From Mycoplasma phocoeninasale (GTDB lineage: Bacteria; Bacillota_I; Bacilli_A; Mycoplasmatales; Metamycoplasmataceae), in NCBI RefSeq assembly GCF_012934885.1, contig NZ_CP051480.1:620001-684000 (forward strand): DNA of 64,000 nt. Direction: 5' to 3'. This document shows positions 1 through 10,674 of this stretch, piece after piece. Position numbers and translations under genes: made by a program. The notes beneath the pieces are model-generated. The model ran no database searches, was not told the origin of the DNA, and was given only the letters and a program-made list of their open reading frames with translations. How positions within the stretch are numbered: the first letter of the stretch is position 1; each line of letters starts with the position of its first letter.

Positions 1-1
1 A

Positions 2-886
2 ATGAAGAAAAAAACTAAAAAAATATTGGACAAATATTACATTTCAGAAGCTTTTGATAAAAACAGAAATATATCTTTTAATTTCAAAAAAGCTAACAAA
101 AAAATATCAGGAAATTTTGCCGAATTTACTGATGCATTAGCTGAATATGTTCGTGTTGCTGAACAATCAGAAAATGAGACAAGAGTATGATTCCACCGTG
201 ATGCCGCTTATCGTGGAAGTGTAGGTCTTGAAAAAGCTCGCTTAATTATTGACCACGTTAAAGAAAAGAATGTTGACAATCAACAAGTAATTGACTACAT
301 TGAAAAAGAAAACTTAGTTGAAAAACCAGTTAAAAAACCTTCTAAGAAAATGATGGTAGCTGAAGAATTAGAAAAAGAAGCCAATGAAATTTCATTTGAT
401 GTTCAAGATAAGGAATCGAAAATGTCATCAGATGTTACTAGCAACGATGTTGAATATGAATCTAAGTTTGATGTTACAATATTAGACCTAAAACCATATG
501 AAGGCAAACTAGATGTTTACTATAATTTATCAAGTGAAGATGGACAAACTTCAGAAACTATGATGAAAACCATCGAAGGTTTTTCTACCATGATGAATGA
601 TGACATGATGATGTCAGAAAATTCTTCAACTATGAATGAAGAACCAATGATGAATGAAGAAGATCAAAAAATGGATAATGATTCAATGATGATGAATGAA
701 GATAACCAAATGATGGAAGAAGAAAATAAGGATATGATGATGTCAGATGAAGGACATTCACACCACCATCATTCAAAACACTACAACCCAAAAAATACCG
801 GGATAAAAGTAGCTCTTTCACTTTTAATTATCATCGCTTTAGTAAATTTAGTTCTATTAATTTTAAACATTACTGAAATTCTTTAA
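2..886 (+). CDS. Tail-anchored mycoplasma protein with Met/His-rich segment
   Basis: I do not recognise a named family; function unknown. The 294-aa protein starts at the ATG at position 2, the same N-terminus as its paralogue at 13490, so it is probably complete. The first ~100 residues (motifs SEAFDKNRNISF, KKISGNF, TRVWFHRD, YRGSVG) are shared closely with that paralogue. A middle beta-rich segment (DVTILDLKPYEGKLDVYYNLS) is shared weakly. Residues ~192-250 are very rich in Met and acidic residues (MMNDDMMM, MMNEE, DMMM) and end in a His run (HSHHHHSKH). The last ~25 residues are one hydrophobic helix, so the protein is probably tail-anchored. The Met/His pattern resembles copper- or other metal-binding sequences; that role is inference. 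Confidence 0.8.
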
Positions 887-899
887 TTACACCAACTTT

Positions 900-945
900 A
901 AACTTCAAACTACAGCAACAGACTGATGTTTGAAGTTTTTTTGTT
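900..945 (+). terminator. Rho-independent terminator
   Basis: An 11-bp inverted repeat (AAACTTCAAAC at 900-910 with GTTTGAAGTTT at 928-938) is followed by a T-run. It lies 13 bases after the stop codon of the gene at 2-886. Confidence 0.8.
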
Positions 946-1012
946 TTAATAAAATGGAAAATGGTTGAAAAATCTTAGAAAAAGCATAAATTAATAAATT
1001 AGCTAATTATTC

Positions 1013-1047
1013 AAATAAAAAAATGGACTTTTTATTTGCGAAAAGTC
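1013..1047 (-). terminator. Likely terminator of the trpS-thrS unit
   Basis: Read on the minus strand, GACTTTT and AAAAGTC form a stem around CGCAAAT, followed by a T-rich stretch. It lies 25 bases downstream of the thrS stop. Confidence 0.55.
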
Positions 1048-1071
1048 ACATTTATTTTTAATATTTTTTCA

Positions 1072-2808
1072 TTATTTTTGATTCTTTAATTTAAGTAATT
1101 TTTCTATGAAGTCTGACTTACTTAGAACTTCGGTTTTATCAGATCCGTATTCCCTTATAGCAACCGAATTATTTTTTTGCTCCTCTGATCCAATAACGAC
1201 AATGAACTTGGTTTTTTGAATTTGTGCATCGCGAATTTTACGGTTAATTCTTTCATTTCTAATGTCTAGGTTAACATTGATATCAAGATCTAATAGTTCT
1301 TCATATAGTTTTTGACAATAATCATTTAATTCACTATTAATTGACATTATTGTTACTTGGCGAGGACTCAATCAGTATGGTAGTACGCCTTTAGTTTGTT
1401 CAAGTAATGTCGCAATAAATCTTTCGTATGTTCCAATTAATCCACGGTGAATTAGTACAGGAACTTTCATTTCCTCATTATCATCAACATATTTCATATT
1501 AAAGCGCATTGGCAGCAGAAAGTCTAGTTGCAATGTCGACATGGTAATAATTTTATTTAAAGCAGTTTTGACCTGAATATCAATTTTTGGTCCATAAAAT
1601 GCTGCTTCACCAATAAATTCTTTATATTCAATCTTTAGTTCGTTTAATACATCTCGTAAGTCATTTTCTGCGCGATTCCACATATCATCATCATTGAAAA
1701 ACTTTTCACTATTGTTAGGGTCACGAAGTGAAAGCGAGATGTGATCAATTTCAATTCCAAAGTCTTTTAGTGCTTGAACAATCATTTTGTATAAATGTTT
1801 AAATTCATCTTTAATTTGATCAATTCTTACAAAAACGTGGCCTTCTGTCAGATCCATTGACCGAACCCTTTCAAGACCTGATAAGGCTCCTGACTTTTCA
1901 TAACGATATAATCTTGATTGCTCTGAATATCTAATTGGTAGTTCTTTATATGAATGTCTTGACGAGTTGAATAGTAGGATATGATGAGGACATGTCATTG
2001 GACGGGGAACAAGAATTTCATTATCCATTTTTATTGGACTAAACATTGTATCTTGGTAGTGATCTCAATGGCCACTAATTTCATATAGTTTTTTCTCGCC
2101 AAAATGAGGTGTTAATACTTCTTGAAACCCAAATTTTTTATCTAATTTTAGGACATAATCACGAATAGCATTATGAATTTTCATTCCATCTTCAAGTCAT
2201 ATTGGTAGACCTTGACCACTTAATTGAGTGAATGTAAAAATTCCTAATTCCTTCCCGATTTTTCGATGATCACGTTCTTTTCGTTCTGCTAGAATTTCGA
2301 GATATTGATTCAATTCTTCTTTACTTTCCCAAGCTGTTCCATAAATTCTTGTCAACATCTTGTTTTTAGAATTGCCTCTTCAGTAAGCTCCGGCAACAGA
2401 TAAAAGTTTAAAATGTTTAATTTCTTTAGTATTGTTGATATGTCCACCTGCACAAAGATCAGTAAATAGAATCTCATTAGTTTTTGGATGACAGTATTGA
2501 AAAAAAGTTATATCTTTACCTTCTTTAATAAATTCATCATATAGTTCTTTTTTATAAGGCTGTCCCTTAAATGAGTATTGATCTTCACCAACCAATTTCA
2601 TTTCATAGCCTTGCATTGCCATTTTTGTCATTAACTTTTCAATCTTTGGAAGATCTGATTCTAAAATTCCTTCTTCAATTTCAAAATCATAGTAAAATCC
2701 TTCATCAATTGCTGGTCCAATTGCGAGTTTTGCATCCGGATATAGCTTTAGAACAGCAGCAGCTAACAGATGACTAGTTGAATGATTTAAATTTTTATTA
2801 ACTTTCAT
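1072..2808 (-). CDS. thrS: Threonyl-tRNA synthetase without TGS domain
   Basis: Class II synthetase that charges tRNA-Thr, 578 aa against about 640 in E. coli. The protein begins almost directly at the editing-domain motif HSTSH (H9, H13), so the N-terminal TGS domain is absent. The second editing motif (DLCAGGH) is present, so mischarged Ser-tRNA can probably be hydrolysed. The zinc ligands of the catalytic core are visible in [15 protein letters not shown] and VLIHRGLIG, followed by the motif 3 element GTYERF. The C-terminal ~100 residues are the anticodon-binding domain. The start ATG lies inside the end of trpS (11-base overlap), which leaves no room for a TGS domain and implies translational coupling. 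Two in-frame TGA codons are Trp. Confidence 0.95.
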
Positions 2809-3799
2809 GACTTAAGCCCATTCCCTTCATTAATTTATTTATATTTTCACGTGCAGTTTTTTGAGCTTTTTCCGCTCCAATGCGACTTTCTTGTTCGACA
2901 TTCTTGATATGTTCTGAATATTTTGATTGTATTTTTGTTAGTAATGATTTTACCTCTTCACCAACTGCTACTTTTAGTTCACCGTAGTTCTTATTCTTGA
3001 ATTTCTCTTCAGCTTCAGCTAGTGATATATCCTTAATTGCACTATAAATGCTTAGTAAATTTTTAATTCCTGGTTTTGTTTCATCAATGTAGATTTTTCC
3101 TTCTGAATCAGTCACTGATTTCATAATTTTCTTATAAGCTTCTTCAGGATTATCAAGAAGATATATCGATGATTTAGGGTTAGTATCTGATTTTGACATT
3201 TTTTTAGTTGGTTCAGTTAGTGACATAATCTTTGCACCAATTTCCGGAATAAATGGTTCCGGAATTTTGAAATTAGTTTTATATTTATTATTCAAGCGTA
3301 TTGCTAAGTTTCTTGTTAATTCGACATGTTGTTTTTGATCAATTCCAACCGGAATAATATCAGCATTGTATAGTAGAATATCAGCAACCATTAGCGTTGG
3401 ATACATTAATAGTCCTGTTGGAATTGTTTCCATTCCATTTGCGCTTTTAATCTTTGTTGATTTATCTTTAAATTGTGTCATTCGAGATAATTCACCAATA
3501 CTTGTATTGGTCAAAATTAGTCAGTTCATTAGTCCATGTTCAATAACATCTGATTGAAAAAACAAGGTAGTTTTATTTAAATCAACGCCACAAGCACGGA
3601 AAAGTGCAAAAATATCACGGCGATTATTTTCAAGTTCTTTTTTGTCAATCGGTAGTGTTATTGCATGTAAATCAGCGATAAAAACATAATTGTCATATTG
3701 ATCTTGTAACTTAACAATGTTTTTAATTGCGCCAATATAATTGGCAATCGTCAATTTCCCGGTCGCAGTAATACCACTTAGCATTATTTTTTTTTGCAT
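2798..3799 (-). CDS. trpS: Tryptophanyl-tRNA synthetase
   Basis: Class I synthetase, 333 aa, the usual bacterial length. The HIGH-like element is TGKLTIANY near residue 13 and the second signature is KKMSKSD, followed by PKSSIYLLD. The segment SDVIEHGLMNWLL-type and the conserved GIDQKQHVELTR tRNA/substrate-binding motif are present. The ATG is preceded by a purine-rich ribosome binding site (AGAAAGGG). It is the first gene of a two-gene operon with thrS and is divergent from the gene at 3971. This enzyme must charge both tRNA-Trp species, since UGA and UGG are both Trp here; that statement is from knowledge of mycoplasmas, not from this sequence. Confidence 0.95.
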
Positions 3800-3915
3800 T
3801 TTTTAATACCCTTTCTTAAATTGGATAAATCTTTAATTAATTTTAATACAAAGTAAAGAAATAAAAATGATAATGTTGCTATTGTTATTTTTAGCAATAT
3901 ATTAAATAAATAAAA

Positions 3916-3921
3916 TATAAT
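3916..3921 (+). promoter_or_regulatory. Putative -10 box for the EIIB-like/helicase operon
   Basis: A perfect TATAAT lies 49 bases before the ATG at 3971. No clear -35 is visible, which is common in mycoplasmas. The region 3800-3970 is the divergent promoter space shared with trpS. Confidence 0.5.
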
Positions 3922-3970
3922 TATAAAATACCTAATACAAGGGAATATTACAATTTAAAATGAGGAAAAA

Positions 3971-4336
3971 ATGAATAAAAAGCATAAATTTTTATATATT
4001 CTTCTATGCATATTAACGCTTGGCTTTATTTGTATTTATTGGAGAAAAAAATATCGTCAAAAAAATCAAAAAGATTATTTAAGTGTTCAAGAGAAACTAT
4101 CTTTTGACTATGATGAATTCCTTAAATTAATCGGGGGAAAAGAAAATATCACTGCAGTTTCAGCAACACAAAAGATTGTAAAAATTGCTTTTAAAGATCG
4201 AAAAAAAGTTGATAGCACTGGCTTAAAAGCATTAGATGGAATTACCGGCATTAGTTTTCAAAGTCAACAAATTTCGTTAGTAATTGGCAATTCAGCTAAA
4301 TATTTGGAACAAAAAATTAGAAAGGAAATGGAATAA
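3971..4336 (+). CDS. PTS EIIB-like membrane protein lacking the phosphorylated Cys
   Basis: A 121-aa protein. One hydrophobic segment (residues ~7-24) is followed by a basic stretch, then a domain that aligns by eye with the glucose-type EIIB domain: GGKENIT at 55-61, a KVDSTGLKALDGI stretch matching the KVD..GLK.LGA element, and a final GNSAKYLEQKI helix. In true EIIB the phosphorylated Cys sits in the segment after GGKENIT (LDACITR-like); here the matching residue is Thr66 (VSATQK). So it should not carry phosphate and may be a sensory or structural remnant. Its stop overlaps the ATG of the helicase by one base, so the two are co-translated. Family assignment is by motif only. Confidence 0.75.
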   Translation: MNKKHKFLYILLCILTLGFICIYWRKKYRQKNQKDYLSVQEKLSFDYDEFLKLIGGKENITAVSATQKIVKIAFKDRKKVDSTGLKALDGITGISFQSQQISLVIGNSAKYLEQKIRKEME

Positions 4337-7300
4337 TGGAAAATAATGAAATAAAGTACCAAACAATTTTGGCAAATCTACAAAACATCGAAACCAATGA
4401 TTCATCGTTATTCTCATCAGTTGATAATGAGAAATTTTTTGATGTAATGAAAAACTTTGGAGAGGAAACATTTGAAAATTTTTATAATAATTTTCGAATT
4501 AGTCACATCTTAAAAGAAAATAGTAACCGTATACTGACTGAAAAAGTTGCTGTGGCTGAAAATAAATTTGAAATAATTTCCACATTCAAGGAATACAATC
4601 GTCGCATTGATAATCCAATTTTTAAGGCATTGAACACCAACTTCGAAAAAGCTAAGCAAATGCTTTTAAATAATCTAGAAACAGAATTTCAAAAGTCAAT
4701 TGTCAAATGAAAGAAAATACTAAATAATGCCAAAAATATTAATATTGAAACTAATATCTGACCACTTCATTTAGGATTCTTTTTCATATCAATAAAAACT
4801 GACAAAAAGACAATCTTTGCCCCACTTTTTTTCAAAGAAGTTACCATTAGAATTGAGAACTCACTAGTTTATTTAGAGTCAAATGCTGAAATTCGTGTTA
4901 ATAGTAAATTAATTACCTTTTTGGGTCAACAAGGATTTATGATTAATGCTGACACTTTTAATTTTGCAAATGCAACTATTAAAGAAGTTTTCGAATATTT
5001 TAAGACAATTTGAAGTCCAATCTATCAAATTCCTTCATCAATAAAAAATCCAATTCCCGATCTTCAGCAAGATGAGATTACCAACACTTCGATTGAATTT
5101 CATCAAGGAATGGTTTTAGGATTTTATAATGTTTCATCAGGTTATTTATGAAATCAAATGAAGAAAATTATTGAAAATGATGAATTTGATTATATTTTAA
5201 ATCCTAACATTAGTAAAGTCAAATATGTTGAAACTGTTAAGAGAGTAATTTTTGATAAACATTTTAAATTGTTTAAAATCCAAAAGACTAATTTTTCTCA
5301 AGATTGTGCCACTATATCAGCACTTTATCAAGACACAATTATTTGAGGTCCTCCCGGAACTGGAAAATCACAAACAATTAGCAATCTAATTGCCAACATT
5401 GTTGCTCATGGATATTCAGGTTTAGTTGTATCACAGAAAAAAGCTGCTCTAGATGTACTTAAAAAACGTTTGAAATCAATTTCTAAATTTTGTTTATTTG
5501 CTTTAAGTGATAAACATGTTCAGTTAGAAGAATTTTATAAACCATTGCAAAAATATGTTTATGAATTAGAACATTGCAGTAGATCGAATTCCGAAAAAGG
5601 AATAAGTATTTTTTCGATTGAAGATAAAAGCTATGTTGATACAATTAGTAGATTACACAATAATCCAAATATCGATAATCTATTGCAATTTTATTCAGCA
5701 CTAATGAATGCTAATTTTTCTGAGACACTATTTAATAATCTAAAACTTCTGGATCGCGAGTTAAAATATGCTTTTGATAAGGTTTTACTTGATAAAAAAT
5801 CAATTATGAAATATCTATATGAAATGAATCTAGGCAAAAAGCCACATTTCTTCACTTTATATCCATCAACAATTAAACATGCGGCTGAAATTCTGGCAAG
5901 TGATAACTCATTATTTAGCGTTGATATTGATAAATGCTTGAAATACATCGACAAAGTTGATTATGAATCAGTTGTTGAAATTATAGAAGAATATAAAAAT
6001 ATTGTCAAAACGAAGACTGTTGAACTTAATAACGAAAAAATTTTATCAGAGATGATTTTAGAGAAGAAATATGAAATTGTTTCAAACTTTTCAGGAAAAC
6101 AACTAGCATTGTACAATGATTTTACCCTTTCAATTCGTACGGCTAAGTTAAAACCTTATCTATTTTTCCATAGGTATCGTGAAATCATTAAATTGTTATT
6201 TCCAATTATTATCACAACACCAGAAATTGATTTATCAATGTGAGAAAAAGAAGAATTTGATTATGCTATTTTAGATGAATCAAGTCAGATGTTTTTAGAA
6301 AAAGGGATTCCAATTCTATATCTAGCTAAAAGAAAAATTTTGGCGGGAGATAGTCAACAAATGCAACCAACACGTTGATTTTCTGTAACTTATAATTTTG
6401 ATGAAGAGGATGAACTTGGACATATTGAATCGCTACTAGCCTACGCTCGCAACCGTGGTGTATTCTCGATCCTTCTAAATAAAAATTACCGTTCAAAATT
6501 AGCGGCATTAATGACATTTAGCTCAAAACACTTTTATGATTCGAAATTGGATGTAATTGATGATTATGAAGTTTCTTTAAATAAGGATAAGGCAATTGAT
6601 GTCATCCAGGTTAACGGATCATGAAATAATAGCATGAATGTTGAAGAGGGTACCAAGGTTATTGAGATTATTAAAGAAAACCTTAGAAAATATAAAAAGA
6701 TTATAATTTTGGTATTCAATGTTAAACAACAAGATTACTTAATGAACCTAATTTTTGGTAATGAACCTGAAATTGAAAATGCAATTAATTCTGAGCAAAT
6801 CTCTTTAAAAAATATTGAGAATATTCAAGGTGATGAAGCAGATCTTGTGATTATGTCAGTTGTTTATGATAAAAATACATCACTATATGGGACCTATGTG
6901 GCTCGATCTGGCGGGAAAAATGCTTTAAATGTAGCAATTTCACGGGCAAGAGAAAAGATTATTGTTGTTAAATCAATTTATGCTGATGATGTGCAAATTA
7001 ATGAAAACTCAACGACTGATATGCGAATTTTTAAAGAATGACTAAAATTCTTAGATCTTTCACTTGAAGATCAGAAAAATTACTTGGACCAAGTCGATGA
7101 GGATATGATCGAGAACACTCGCAATATCTCACTTAATCTAGATCTTGATTACAAAAAAGAGATTCTGCTCCAATTGCAACAACTAGTATTAGACAATGAC
7201 AATCTAAAATTTATTGCTGATTATTCAATTGGGACAAAAACTATTGATATTGTGCTAATTAATATTACCACTAATAAGTTGATTCATGGTTTCATTATTG

Positions 7301-9336
7301 ACTACTATGACTACATTAATAACTATGAAAACTATTTAAAATTTAAAGATGGCATTAAATTTCTAGAGTCAAAAGCCTATCCAATTACTATTATTTCAAA
7401 ACATGAATGACCAATTCAAAAAAATAAAATTATTAATGATATTAAAGAAAAAATTAATAACGAAATAATCGTAACTAAAAATTATGAATCAGATAAAATC
7501 GCAAGACAAAGACCAAAAGTTGTAATTAGATCGATAAATGACGAAATTGAAAATGACGATGAAATTGATGACTTTCATGTTGAAGAAAATTATAATAAAG
7601 AAAAAAGCATGGCTGAAGATATTGAAATAGAAGAAGAAGCAACAAAAATTATCAGATTAGACCTTGACATTGACAATGAGCTTGAGCTAGAAAATCAACC
7701 AAAACATCATGAAGTTATTGATGAAGATCATGACAGCAATGCCATTATTCCTAATCATCAAAACCGCAACGATTTGCATGAGGTTGAAATTGAGTCTGAT
7801 GAGGCACCAAAAACCCATCTGAAATATGATATCTTAGATGAAGATGAAAACATTGTTAATCAAAATAATTTTGCAGTTGAAGAGGGCCTTGGTGAAGGCA
7901 ATGAAGCTGAAGCAAATCAAACACATGAAATATTGTCAGATAGTAGTAGTAAAATTTACCAAAGTAGCAACGTGAAAATTGAAGATGAATACTTAACTTC
8001 TGATGACATTAACGATAGGATTTTAGAAAATGCTGAAAACACAGAGGGTCATAAAAATCCTGAAGAAGCTAGTGATCTAACAGATGACATTTACTATAAC
8101 ACCGCATTTTATGATAATGATGATGAGAGCTCAGAAGTATCGCTTGAGAATAGAGACCAAGAAAATAGCAATCAAAATTTTGATAGCAGATTCAATAGCA
8201 ATTTTGAAGTTGATTATGTTAGTGAAGAATTTAAAAATTACGGAAAACACGACATAGATAATAAAGATGTAGGTGATATATCCAAACATTCAATCACTTT
8301 AATTGATAGTGCAGATCAAAAAAGTGTTGATGATTTCGGAAATCAAACGATTGAAGATGAGTCAATAAGGAATTTTATTTCAGGCAATGAGCTTGAATAT
8401 AATGAAAATAGTTTATCTTTAGAAGATAGAAATAGTTTTGAAATGTTAAATCAGCAGCTTTCAAATAATAATGAAGTTCAAGAAAATCAAAACCATGGTA
8501 GTACTAATAATGAAGATAAAAGTCATTTTGTCTTCAGCACTAGTGATGAGGATAAGATTCTTGATGTGATTGATGATGATCAATGAGCTTCTAAAGATGA
8601 AATGTTAAACGAAGATAATGGTGAAATGTTTGATAGTTTAATTCACAATGCTAGTGATCCTGAGTCTGAGGATAATGAATCGGAAGCAGAAGAAATTCAT
8701 GATTTAGGTGATTTATTTAAAGACAACGATGATTCAGAGCAAGAAATTAAAGAAATTCCATTGGCAGATGAAAGCCAGGAAAATAATAGTAACTATTTTG
8801 ATGATAACAATAACTTAACTAATGATGATAATCAAAATGATGAATCTGACGCTATAGAAGATCACAAAAAAATGGAATTACAAAAAAATAATTATCAACC
8901 TGAATTAAATGTTGAAGAAGAAAATTCGATTACAAGTGAAGAGTCGAATAATGATCACTCTCCAGCGGAATTAGTTAGCCATCAAGCTCAACAATCAAAA
9001 ACATTTTCCGAAAAAGAAGGGCAAAACATTGAAGATCATATCTATTCAGATAATGATGATTTAAATGATTGAATTTATTCAAATGATTGAGATGATGAGC
9101 CTGATAATAATAATACTTCAATGTCTGAAGGGCAAAAAACTCCACATCACAATGAAGATATAGAAGAGCAAATGATGGCAGACAAAGACGTATTATCAAC
9201 TGAAGAAAAAACAGAGAATAAAAATGATAATTTAGAAAGTCATGAGGCATCTGAATATTTAAAAGAGTTCAACTTAATGGACAATGAAGAATCAGAAGAT
9301 AATACTACTGAAATTGAAAAATATATTGGAGAATAA
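4336..9336 (+). CDS. Large superfamily 1 (UPF1/DNA2-like) helicase with acidic tail
   Basis: A 1666-aa protein, read through many TGA=Trp codons. The N-terminal ~330 residues resemble the region preceding the helicase core in DUF4011-type proteins. The helicase core follows: Walker A GPPGTGKS at ~338, a ~300-residue insertion, Walker B LDESSQ at ~646, motif III AGDSQQMQPT at ~670, motif V QGDEADLVIMS at ~830 and motif VI NVAISRAREK at ~865. A vestigial nuclease-like segment (KFIADYSIGTKTIDIVLI) follows near 960. From about residue 1060 to the end the protein is almost entirely Asp, Glu, Asn and Ser, low complexity and surely disordered. An ATP-dependent DNA or RNA translocase role is inferred from the motifs; the substrate is unknown. 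It is the middle gene of an operon with two membrane proteins. Confidence 0.9.
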
Positions 9337-9338
9337 AA

Positions 9339-10448
9339 ATGGGTTTATTTAAAAATAAAAAATCTCCAAAAGATCCTTGGGACGAAGAAATTGATCAAAA
9401 AGTAACACTTAATGATCAATTACAATTTAAAGATACTGCTAGGAAAACAGTAAAACTAAAAAAAGTAAGAACCATCATTTTCTTTTCATTAGGAGCTGCC
9501 GCTGCTGCTATTGTTATTGGTTTAGCAGTTGGCATTAAGCAAACCAAGGAGTTTTTGAAATTATGAGATGCTACCGCTAATGTTGTGCTTTCAAATGAAG
9601 CAAAATATGACAAAGAAAAAAATCCCAATGGCATACTATCGTGAAATGAAAATGTCACTATTGAAGGCAGACCAGAAGAGATTATGGAATCACTATTTTC
9701 TAATCTAAACTTAACAAGTAATGAAAAATTAAAACCTCTTAATTTTGAAATAATGCAAGCTAATATGGAAGCCACAATTGCTAATGTAATTCTTGATTTA
9801 ATTGACAAAGATTCATTGCACTTTGATATTCAAATAGCTTCCAAAGACAAAAATCCGCAGTTTAAAGTTATTAGAAATTTTACAATTAAAACCTCGAAAC
9901 CAACAGAAATAACATCAACTTCAGAAATTGTTAAACATAACTCAAATAGTCGAGTCCAAGCTTCATTTAACGAAAGTTGAAAATTAAATTTCTTTACTAC
10001 AAACACCTATCGCTATGATGATATTAACAATCAAAATAAAATTAGAATTAAAGAAATTATTGATAATATAAATAGCAAAAAAAATTTAAATTATATCGAT
10101 CGCAGTTTGTTGCTTCAAAATGAGATAGTTAAAAACAATTACTTTTTCCGACTATCAAGAGAAATAGTAACAACTAAGGAAAAAAGCAAGCTGTTCTTCA
10201 TTCCTTTTAAATTTACCGGCGATTTAACGTTTGCTGAAACAGACGAAAATGGACACGAGCTATTTGAACCTGAGATAGTTTTTAATGGTGGTTTTTTTTC
10301 ATTAGCAAATAATACCATAAGAATTAAAGGAGAAAAATATGAATATGGTTTATACATACCATATTTAAATCCCAAAGAACCTCATAACGAAGAAATTAAA
10401 AATTTTAAGCTTAAAATTGACTTTGTTGTCGAAGATCAAAAAACTTAA
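9339..10448 (+). CDS. Single-pass membrane protein of unknown function
   Basis: A 369-aa protein with no family I recognise. A charged cytoplasmic N-terminus (MGLFKNKKSPKDPWDEEID) precedes one transmembrane helix at ~47-68 (IIFFSLGAAAAAIVIGLAVGI), then ~300 mostly hydrophilic, beta-prone residues expected outside the cell. There is no lipobox. It starts two bases after the helicase stop, so it is the third gene of that operon. The shared operon suggests it works with the helicase or is simply co-expressed; nothing in the sequence decides this. About 30 bases after its stop the AT content rises and no strong terminator is evident. Confidence 0.8.
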
Positions 10449-10674
10449 TTTCTTTGTTTTTTCAATATAAGTTCTTTGTTTTTCTTTAATTTTTAATATA
10501 TTTATAATAATTATGCAGTTTTATTGTTGCAAAAAAATAGATAAATTTAGTTCACTTTAAGTTTAGTTTTGTATTAATATAGCTTTTATTTTCTTAAATG
10601 TTTATTAAAAATAAAAAAAATGTGTAAAATTAATTAAAGTTATCTAAAAATAAACAAATATAGAAGGAAGATTT

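Noticed and set aside
4336-9336. Series of broken helicase fragments
   Set aside because: All breaks are TGA in one frame, which is Trp in this code; the gene is intact.
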